From positions 65,064,006 through 65,128,005 of the forward strand of contig CM061245.1 in assembly GCA_030848705.1 (NCBI GenBank): a stretch of 64,000 nucleotides of DNA, in the 5' to 3' direction. The number at the start of each line of letters is the position of its first letter. Position 1 is the stretch's first letter. Both the position numbers and the translations under genes were made by a program. This document shows, in pieces, positions 58,101 to 64,000 of this stretch. The notes beneath the pieces are model-generated. The model made no database searches, was not told the origin of the DNA, and saw nothing but the letters and a program-made list of their open reading frames with translations. The stretch comes from Heracleum sosnowskyi (taxonomy: Eukaryota; Streptophyta; Magnoliopsida; Apiales; Apiaceae).

Positions 58101-58879
58101 TGTTGCACAGAAGCAGGTAGCAAAAGATCTCCAACAATTCCTTTCTTAACATCTTTGTTAATGAGATCAGAGAATATTCTCTTGTGTAATTTAAAACAAG
58201 AAATATCTTCATTAACAACATCTACCCCTTCAACACAGTAAGAGAATAAAGTCTGACAAAATCTAGAAAAGTATACTACTCCTCTATTCTCTGTCATTTT
58301 CTCTCCTAAATTATTCAAGACAAGTCGGGCAAAATCAAAATGATTATCATAGAATAGAGAATACCCGATTTGCAGACTGCCCGTTGGAATAGCATCCCAG
58401 TTTGTGCATTTCTTTCCGAACGTTCGCGTGATGCAATCAAAGAAGAAGCTCCACTCCTTCCTTAAGAACGGTCGCTTCAGTTGTCCAATTTTATTCAAGG
58501 GACCAGAATACCCAATCTCTCTCATCATCCTTAGCAAATCAGAGTCACCCATTCCAATGGTATAAGAAGGATACTCAGGAAACCCCATTGCATCTCGAAT
58601 AGTACCAGCAGTAATAACATACTCTGTTTCTTCAAACTCAAAGATTATGGATGGGCTCCCAGTTTCACCACCATCATCATAAACCCCTGTCTCCCAGAAC
58701 GCCTTGATTTGTAAACCAGAAAGTTTGGCTGGTTCAACTAAAGCACGCCCAATCGCTGACTGAGCAAGAAACTTTTGAATCATATGAAATGCTTCTGGTG
58801 CGTTTGCAGTGTTTAGTGGTGCGGTATAGTTGTTTGGAACGAACTCTAACCCAGACGAAACGAAAGCTGTGGTTGCCAT
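55175..58879 (-). CDS. S7 ORF3: intact 1234-residue third protein
   Basis: ATG at 58879 (MATTAFVSSGLEFVPNNY); the frame opens eight codons earlier but without ATG. N-terminal module, residues 1-265: SIIFEFEETEYVITAGTIRD, MGFP, LKRPFLRKEWSFFFDCI, LQIGYSLF, VVYFSRFCQTL, DVKKGIVGDLLLP. A basic NLS-like KKRRANRAK follows, then some 300 acidic low-complexity residues, and a coiled-coil region (about 690-790; LNNRFDENQQMLTNLRNE, IKKRLGKVEENQ). DDVKKGES is encoded over a polypurine tract. The C-terminal module (about 1040-1234) has LLYFMNDGRVYKV, QELEYVLYLLKVKN, SIYSLRAAIYQTGE and LLSDYIRTVPDIQEIK. No signal peptide or membrane helix is seen, so an envelope role is not supported; nuclear or nucleic-acid-linked work is a guess. 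Confidence 0.93.
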   Translation of the reverse strand: MATTAFVSSGLEFVPNNYTAPLNTANAPEAFHMIQKFLAQSAIGRALVEPAKLSGLQIKAFWETGVYDDGGETGSPSIIFEFEETEYVITAGTIRDAMGFPEYPSYTIGMGDSDLLRMMREIGYSGPLNKIGQLKRPFLRKEWSFFFDCITRTFGKKCTNWDAIPTGSLQIGYSLFYDNHFDFARLVLNNLGEKMTENRGVVYFSRFCQTLFSYCVEGVDVVNEDISCFKLHKRIFSDLINKDVKKGIVGDLLLPASVQQFVDAQVNPQTQAESQPEPLNTELPPSISVKLVRGGRTKHIGTKPARKPSTEAGVSRLEEMPQKTRLKKRRANRAKSVVEASETETDEETLHQRKRRLVAAHLFGAINVNMDRVSEETAAPASENEEIVTETVPQDTPAIVVEEEILNANEDRVFVNTEAPKVFVQEDAANTEAVNLDRINTDANLMDLDLEAPTSMANDVVEEAATHSDSSVFDIEAHTSIHSDHYTEGVEADQVTDQIDDSLATHTEIISCDLDKGEEVNQMIKVTADELNSENLILEALQQSVVEIVQREAEVFAQVNSDIPEAVVEEKIDEAAQFTAENILTENEADNNEEAGNDAEGSHSHPSIQVLLADDVNSDEAREANRQTNEHFQNMYYNKWADADCVFPAQRAADFLSDSVKKISNTDVLTSLQATVVQVKSLNNRFDENQQMLTNLRNEASMKDLTFKSDRTFYYAMLKQQAKDSEDIKKRLGKVEENQNAMSTQLNSISTAIELLTSVLLSDDVKKGESVSKDKCKDTQALRRRDDSTDGGSKENKRKIFAQRQSRTRVNSDRQVNSDKINSGGQSTSKLKSLVVSTNPSTDEEIAAKIFIKEHGKHVTIEDIQAEEQMLAEEHKKNLEAGIYKKQEIKAPRKKEVGISIKENTQQSIQYTRRPVIGNSDKGKGIMIEEPNLKKKIYSTSDIAQVETRLAKSTSDAAQVDDTTKVMTTSDVAQVVQKSTQLPGFCKPKILEDLKLEAVNFSETRTVLGKEAYDKSGLGSHRERRTNNRSQDNISLAESGIITQENLDMLDSVQMIFYKVLKKEFLLYFMNDGRVYKVAESDINLKSYQELEYVLYLLKVKNRNTHNAASVIREKMLRSKMMLGGGVSSAYIPKYRNAHGKIVEMKRNSAKFRTALGTKVLEFNLESDKAYYIKLGNEMRKNSIYSLRAAIYQTGEFDPELKEVKKIMVEELERAEKKLLSDYIRTVPDIQEIK
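56571..56590 (-). promoter_or_regulatory. Internal polypurine tract in S7 ORF3
   Basis: Minus strand GATGTCAAAAAGGGGGAGAG, encoding DVKKGES. Same position as 19858-19880 in S2 and 51191-51210 in S6. Confidence 0.55.
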
Positions 58880-59230
58880 TAGAAGATTTTGAAGAAAGAA
58901 CAAGTAATTGATGCGAAAGCTTAACAGAGTTTATGTGTAGAAAGGTGTTTGTGACTATGTGTGTGTGATAATAGATGTGTATGAGTAAGATGTGAAAAGT
59001 TTAACTGAAGATGTGTGTATTGTATTTAAAAGAAAATTAAAGATTAAAAACTGAAGAGTTTTTAATCATCAATACACAACTGTCTTACTCCTGTAATCAT
59101 GTGAATGGGACACATGTCAAACGTGTAGTTACTGACAGCAAATAATTGGCAGTTTCCAATACGCATGCGCAGTAAAAACAGCAATAATTACCGCCTGTTA
59201 CACTTTTCTATGCAATTAACCTCTCTCCTC
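58880..59230 (-). promoter_or_regulatory. Putative internal promoter and leader of S7 ORF3
   Basis: On the minus strand: ACGT-core element (CTACACGTTTGACA, about 59117-59130), then TTTAAATACAA (about 59026-59037), then a CA- and TC-rich leader to the ATG at 58879. Layout matches S2 17740-17957. Confidence 0.42.
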
Positions 59231-59495
59231 TGCTTAAAACATTCTTGAACAACTTTCCAATCTACACGTGCAGACGAGGAGACACCTGGTATCACATAAG
59301 ACACTCATAATTTCCGCTTATTGTCAAAAAAAAATCAATAATAATAAAATTATCGATTTTAATATTTCAGAAACATAATATCGAAGTACGAAGGAGCTCA
59401 ACAGTCAGAAGAATAATGACTATCTTGGAACTCCGCACTTTACTGTCCCCATAGCTTCGAGCCAAGCAAAACCTTTCAGTTGCCCTGTTGGATGC

Positions 59496-59503
59496 TATAA
59501 AAG
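59496..59503 (+). promoter_or_regulatory. TATA box of the antisense gene
   Basis: TATAAAAG, 56 bases before the ATG at 59559, which leaves about 30 bases for a transcription start and short leader. Confidence 0.5.
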
Positions 59504-59558
59504 CTGGAGCATTGTAACAACAGGCAATTCATACATTAAAAAAAATACCATACATCAA

Positions 59559-59957
59559 ATGGCAGGAACCTTTGAATTCATGGATGTAGAATCATTCTTG
59601 AATATGAACTGGCGTCAACAAGCAAACTATATTATTGATGAGTTTCTTGTTTTGTCATTTCTGAATGATGAAGGTCTCATTGCTGATGATGAAATAGCTG
59701 AAGGACCTATCTCCAATCCTTATGTGTACATCATTCGTCCTGGTCCATATGATGTGCCCATCCTTGCAGATGATCAAGTTGTGGAGATTTGTATGATGCT
59801 CTTTTATCAGAGCTACTTGACGGGTTCGAAAAAGAAATTCTTCTTGGAATCCTGCAAGCTGCAAACCAGAAAGAGAATTCGAGAGGATGATGATGATGAT
59901 TCAACATCAGGGGGTTGTCAAGCCTTGGAAATCCCAGATGGTATAATGACCAGATAA
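59559..59957 (+). CDS. Unrecognised 132-residue protein, antisense within S7
   Basis: Opposite in strand to S7, between its RNase H and ORF3. The ATG (MAGTFEFMDVESFLNMN) lies 56 bases after a TATA box and follows an A-rich leader. The protein is acidic with a mixed aliphatic/aromatic N-terminal two thirds (WRQQANYIIDEFLVLSFLND, PYVYIIRPGPYDVPIL). A basic then acidic tail reads KKKFFLES...RKRIREDDDDD. RKRIRE could be a nuclear signal. No membrane segment, signal peptide or known motif is seen, and I do not recognise the family. The surrounding block of about 1 kb (59235-60255) is missing from the equivalent place in S2. It could be a captured gene or a Sirevirus accessory gene. A coincidental open frame is possible, but composition and promoter spacing argue against it. 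Confidence 0.5.
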   Translation: MAGTFEFMDVESFLNMNWRQQANYIIDEFLVLSFLNDEGLIADDEIAEGPISNPYVYIIRPGPYDVPILADDQVVEICMMLFYQSYLTGSKKKFFLESCKLQTRKRIREDDDDDSTSGGCQALEIPDGIMTR

Positions 59958-61288
59958 CCGAACAAGTAGCTAGACAAGAGTATGAAATTGTCTGAATGTA
60001 AACAAAGTTTGAATCAATTAATGAAAAAGATCCATTGTTTTGCTTTACATATCAGTATTAATGTTATGATGAATATATAATCATAAATGAATTATCAGAA
60101 CTACAGTCATCAGTATCTCATAGTAATTGTAAAGTGAAAGAAATGATATCACTTTAAACAGTAAACTAACATACTCATCAGCGCTACTAATCACCATCAG
60201 GACTTATCAAACACACTCTTTCTTTTCTCTGTTTAATGCAAAATAGATCTGTTACCAATCATACTTTTTCGAAAAACAAATGTCTAATCTCAAAATTATA
60301 AAATGTCTGAAACAAAGAAATTATTTTAACCATCAGAGATTAAAACAAAGTTACCTCGGCATATGTCACACAATACATCAGTGTTTATCATTTGTCCTTC
60401 TTTGTCAATAAACTCTTTTCTCAAACTGTACAGGTGTGAAAATATGTGTGTGCAATAGCAGAGTTTACCGAAATCAATATTTAGATCATCTCAAAGTGCA
60501 TAAAATCCACAAACTAAATTAGTAAAAACTGGTTGCCTAAACTCTCATGTATAACATAGAATCTGATTTTTTATATCTAAACTCTGTAGTACTGATATCC
60601 TTTCATTTGGATATGTCTTTTATTTTTCACCCCCTTTATATATATATATATATTTTTATTATTATTATTATTTTTATTTTTTTTATTTTCCCAGTAATCA
60701 GTGGTTGGCACTAGTCACCAAAAATCAAAGATTTTAGCCCTTATTTCATACAATAAGTTCCTGGATCTTCCTAGGCACAACATGATCTCAAAGGAATTTG
60801 TGCTCTTTTTGGCATCTTTTGATTTGAGGGTGAATTATTTGCAATTAATAATCAGAGTTTAGACTTTTCATCAGTTAATACTATTAATTTATGAGAGAAA
60901 ATGCAAACAGCTAATACAGACTCAGTGTATAGGATCAATAAACTAAGAGATGGTATAAATACAGAGACAGTATCATGCTGTGTTAACTTACTGCACATGT
61001 TTGAGATCAGAATCTATACAACTCTTAAGGATTCATAATTACTTACTGAGAATTATGCTTCATACAAATTTCTTCATTGGTCCATATGTTTCAGACAAAA
61101 TTACAATCAGAGTATAGCATTAAACTGTAACAATCAGAGTATGACCAACATTTTATGACTAACAGAGTTTAGCATCAGAGTTTAACCGACAGAGTTTATG
61201 ACTTTGGTACTCATAACAGTTAATACATGCAAGGAATCATGAGCATTAAAAATCAAACATGTATAGATTTTGAGTCTAACCCGTATCT
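59958..61288 (-). other. S7 spacer between pol and ORF3, pol-proximal part
   Basis: No coding frame on the minus strand. It contains the family motif (TCAGAGTAT/TCAGAGTTT repeated at 61105-61200), an AT microsatellite (about 60638-60652) followed by ATT repeats, and a segment aligning with S2 17490-17600 in reverse complement. Confidence 0.7.
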
Positions 61289-64000
61289 CTAGTCAGAACC
61301 AGAGATCATCCCAAGTTCATTTACCAATCTTGTAAAAGTAGCTTCACTCAAAGGTTTGGTGAAGATATCTGCAAGTTGTTGGTCTGTAGACACAAAATGA
61401 AGCTCAATGTTCCCTTCTTCCACATGTTCTCTGATAAAATGATACCTTATGCTGATGTGCTTGGTCATGGAGTGATGTACTGGATTTCCTGTCATAGCAA
61501 TAGCACTTTGGTTATCACAGAAAATAGGTATTTTAGAGTACCTTAACCCATAATCCAGCAATTGATTCTTCATCCATAAAATCTGTGCACAACAGCTACC
61601 AGCTGCTATATACTCTGCTTCAGCTGTGGATGTGGAAATCGACTTCTGTTTCTTGCTGTACCAAGAAACTAATCTGTCACCTAAAAATTGACAGCTTCCA
61701 CTTGTACTTTTTCTGTCTATCTTACAGCCTGCAAAATCTGCATCAGAGTAACCAATTAGCTTAAACTCTGATTCTCTAGGATACCACAAACCCAAGGTTA
61801 TGGTTCCTTTGAGATATTTGAAAATCCTTTTTACAGCTGTTAGATGAGGCTCCCTGGGATCTGCTTGAAATCTTGCGCAAAGACATGTTGCATACATGAT
61901 ATCAGGTCTACTTGCAGTAAGATACAGTAAAGACCCTATCATTCCTCTGTAGTTTGTCATATCTTCTGAGGCTCCTGTGTCTTTGTCTAGCTTTGTTGTT
62001 GTAGCCATGGGAGTTGTGGCAGATGAACTATCAAGCATACCAAATTTCTTTAGAAGATTTCTGGTATACTTTGCTTGATTGATAAAAATCCCATCATCTG
62101 TTTGCTTGACCTGTAAGCCTAGAAAATAACTAAGCTCTCCCATCATGCTCATTTGATACCTGGATTGCATAAGCTTTGCAAACTTCTTACAGAGTTTGTC
62201 ATTAGTAGATCCAAAAATAATATCATCTACATAAATTTGAACTAACAGCAAATCATCACCAGAATTGAAATAAAACAATGTTTTATCAATTGTACCTCTT
62301 GTGAACCCACTTTCTAAAAGAAATTGAGCAAGAGTTTCATACCATGCTCTTGGTGCTTGCTTTAGTCCATATAATGCCTTGTCAAGCCTGTAGACATAAT
62401 CTGGATGCTTGGGATCTACAAATCCTGGTGGTTGTTCAACAAATACTTCTTCTTCAAGCTTCCCATTGAGAAAAGCACTTTTTACATCCATCTGAAAGAC
62501 TTTAAACTTCTTGTGTGCAGCATAGGCCAGAAAGATTCTTATGGCCTCCAATCTTGCAACTGGAGCAAAGGTTTCATCATAGTCAATTCCTTCCTGTTGT
62601 GAATATCCTTTAGCCACAAGTCTAGCCTTGTTTCTTGTAATCACACCTTCACTGTCAGTCTTGTTTCTGAAAACCCACTTTGTACCTACAATTGACCTAT
62701 TCTTTGGTCTAGGTACTAGTGTCCAGACTTCATTTCTTTCAAATTCATTTAACTCTTCTTGCATTGCTGTAATCCAATTAGCATCTTGAAGAGCTTCCTC
62801 CACTTTCTTTGGTTCTGTTTGAGACAAGAAAGCATGATACAGACACTCATTATTTGTTGCACTTCTAGTTCTCACACTAGCATCAGGATCTCCAATTATG
62901 AGATCAGGTGTGTGTGCCTGTGTCCACCTTCTTGCTGTTGGTAAGTGGTTTCTTGCATCATTATTGGATCCTCCCCCTTGATCCATGCTCTCCTGATTCA
63001 TATGTTGACTTTCTGCAGCATCTGAGGCTCCCCCTGAATTGGATGGCTCAGAGTTTGAACTGTCAGAGTTTGAATCAGTTTCCTCAACTGACTCACTTGT
63101 TGTGTCTTGTTGAGCTTCTTCACGCTCCCCCTCAACTGGTTCTCTATTTTGTTCAATTTGAGAATTTCCAGTTTCTCCAGTATTTACCAGTAGAGGTTCA
63201 GAGTATGCTTCGTCAGAGTTTGTCAAACCTGCTTCATCAGAGTTTATATCATCAGAGAATAGATCTTCATTTTCAAAACGTAGTTGATCATATCCATCCT
63301 TGTCTTCAAGTCCAATTATTTTCTTGTCATCAAATGACACATGTATGGATTCCATGATCACCTTAGTTCTTAGATTATAAACTCTGAATGCTTTTGTTGA
63401 CAATGGATAGCCAACAAAGATTCCTTCATCAGCTTTTAACTCGAACTTTGTCAACTGTTCAGGATGAGTCTTCAACACAAAGCATTTGCATCCAAATATG
63501 TGAAAATATTTCAAATTTGGCTTCTTATTTTTCACCATCTCATATGGTGTTTTCCCATGCTTGTTGATCAGTGTAGCATTTTGAGTAAAACAAGCAGTTT
63601 GAACAGCTTCTGCCCAGAAGTATGTTGGTAATTTTGCTTCATCAAGCATAGTTCTGGCTGCTTCAATTAAAGTTATGTTCTTCCTTTCAACTACACCATT
63701 TTGCTGTGGAGTTCCAGGTGCAGAAAACTCTTGTTTCACTCCTCTTTCCTTGCAGAAAGCTTCCATGATTGAGTTTCTGAATTCAGTTCCATTATCACTC
63801 CTTATAATTTTGACTTTGTGCTGTGATCCTTTGTCCAGTAGATTTACATGATCCATCAGAGTTTGAGCAGTTTCATCCTTCTTTGACAAGAAATACACCC
63901 ATGTATATCTAGTATATTCATCAACAATTACTAGAGCATATTTCTTTCTGCCCATGGACATCACATTCACTGGTCCAAAGAGATCAACATGTAGAAGATG
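61289..64000 (-). CDS. pol: S7 Pol: integrase, reverse transcriptase, RNase H (5'-partial)
   Basis: Open from the window edge to the stop at 61289, over 900 codons. The integrase core has HVDLFGPVNV at the edge, RSDNGTEF (about 63780-63800) and NGVVERKN. A linker has DQGGGS and SGGAS encoded by GGGGGAG tracts. RT has FAPVARLEA, QMDVKSAFLNG, LYGLKQAPRAWY and the catalytic YVDD (about 62222-62233). RNase H has SDADFAGC, STAEAEY and DNQSAIAM and ends EATFTRLVNELGMISGSD. All catalytic residues I can see are present, including the A in KSAFLNG that S2 changed to V. The protein copies and integrates the element's RNA; protease and gag should follow on the right, outside the window. Confidence 0.96.
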   Translation of the reverse strand, partial: HLLHVDLFGPVNVMSMGRKKYALVIVDEYTRYTWVYFLSKKDETAQTLMDHVNLLDKGSQHKVKIIRSDNGTEFRNSIMEAFCKERGVKQEFSAPGTPQQNGVVERKNITLIEAARTMLDEAKLPTYFWAEAVQTACFTQNATLINKHGKTPYEMVKNKKPNLKYFHIFGCKCFVLKTHPEQLTKFELKADEGIFVGYPLSTKAFRVYNLRTKVIMESIHVSFDDKKIIGLEDKDGYDQLRFENEDLFSDDINSDEAGLTNSDEAYSEPLLVNTGETGNSQIEQNREPVEGEREEAQQDTTSESVEETDSNSDSSNSEPSNSGGASDAAESQHMNQESMDQGGGSNNDARNHLPTARRWTQAHTPDLIIGDPDASVRTRSATNNECLYHAFLSQTEPKKVEEALQDANWITAMQEELNEFERNEVWTLVPRPKNRSIVGTKWVFRNKTDSEGVITRNKARLVAKGYSQQEGIDYDETFAPVARLEAIRIFLAYAAHKKFKVFQMDVKSAFLNGKLEEEVFVEQPPGFVDPKHPDYVYRLDKALYGLKQAPRAWYETLAQFLLESGFTRGTIDKTLFYFNSGDDLLLVQIYVDDIIFGSTNDKLCKKFAKLMQSRYQMSMMGELSYFLGLQVKQTDDGIFINQAKYTRNLLKKFGMLDSSSATTPMATTTKLDKDTGASEDMTNYRGMIGSLLYLTASRPDIMYATCLCARFQADPREPHLTAVKRIFKYLKGTITLGLWYPRESEFKLIGYSDADFAGCKIDRKSTSGSCQFLGDRLVSWYSKKQKSISTSTAEAEYIAAGSCCAQILWMKNQLLDYGLRYSKIPIFCDNQSAIAMTGNPVHHSMTKHISIRYHFIREHVEEGNIELHFVSTDQQLADIFTKPLSEATFTRLVNELGMISGSD

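Larger units (their letters stand above)
54468..64000 (-). mobile_element. S7: intact-looking Sirevirus-like element, minus strand (runs off right edge)
   Basis: Minus-strand order: pol (64000-61289), a 2.4-kb spacer with an antisense gene, ORF3 (58879-55175), polypurine tract, and 3' LTR (55010-54468). Bases 54463-54467 (ACATC) are the expected target copy. Every coding frame seen is open, which makes S7 the best candidate for a recently active copy. The 5' LTR, gag and protease lie outside the window. Confidence 0.92.

Noticed and set aside
55175..58879. Calling ORF3 an envelope protein
   Set aside because: No signal peptide, transmembrane segment or cysteine-rich ectodomain visible; the name is traditional for SIRE-type elements only.
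1..64000. Host protein-coding genes, tRNA or rRNA genes
   Set aside because: Every long frame except the unexplained 59559-59957 gene is retroelement coding; no tRNA or rRNA sequence was recognised beyond tRNA-complementary primer sites.

Overview
The window is a pure plant transposable-element landscape. It is AT-rich, I recognise no host gene, tRNA or rRNA, and nearly every base can be assigned to an LTR retrotransposon. Most are Ty1/copia elements of the Sirevirus (SIRE/Maximus) type: integrase and reverse transcriptase of that lineage, primer binding sites complementary to initiator-Met tRNA, multi-knuckle Gag, repeated GGGGGAGA polypurine tracts, and a very long third ORF (ORF3) between RNase H and the 3' LTR. 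The rest are long LTRs of Ty3/gypsy appearance, a TRIM and solo copia LTRs. The source is a eudicot-type plant genome; the species cannot be read from the sequence.

Names used here: S1..S7 = Sirevirus-like copies; G1..G3 = long Ty3-type LTRs; T1 = TRIM; C1 = solo copia LTR. Three full families are present: S1/S3/S5 (ORF3 begins MAGEFIITK), S2/S7 (ORF3 begins MATTAFVSS or MGSTAFVSS) and S6. S4 is a fourth, gag-only family.

Left half, + strand. G1 (1-3810, minus orientation, runs off the window) interrupts the decayed S1. S1 pol resumes at 3811 and is split at 5576/21939 by the nearly complete S2 (5577-21938, 5-bp target duplication GTATA). S2 is itself split by the 4.9-kb solo LTR G2 (9480-14357, duplication AACAC). 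S1 continues with RT/RNase H (21939-23244), TRIM T1 (24233-24916, duplication ATCAA), a broken ORF3 (25314-29025) and an LTR (29178-30338). That LTR is followed by a primer-binding-site remnant and gag of S5, so S1 and S5 appear to share one LTR in tandem.

Right half. S5 gag is split by solo LTR C1 (31597-33686, duplication AAACC), which holds a solo LTR of the S6 family (31779-32323, duplication TATAC). S5 pol is cut at 35102 by G3. G3 is cut at 35919/35920 by the minus-strand S3. S3 ORF3 is split by the gag-only element S4 (39963-45310, duplication CTTAT), and S3 gag is split by minus-strand S6 (from 48654). S6 is split by minus-strand S7 (from 54468), which runs off the right edge. Depth reaches S5 > G3 > S3 > S6 > S7.

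Most coding regions are broken by stops, frameshifts or deletions. S7 is the exception: pol is open to the window edge and ORF3 is an intact 1234-codon frame. The observations most worth following are: (1) ORF3 modules shared between families; (2) a different short, often palindromic motif scattered at high density in each family, resembling the cis-targets of element-encoded anti-silencing proteins; (3) a small antisense gene with its own TATA box inside S7 (59559-59957), in a segment absent from its relative S2; (4) GGGGGAGA tracts inside coding sequence; (5) a TAATG gag/pol junction in S5.
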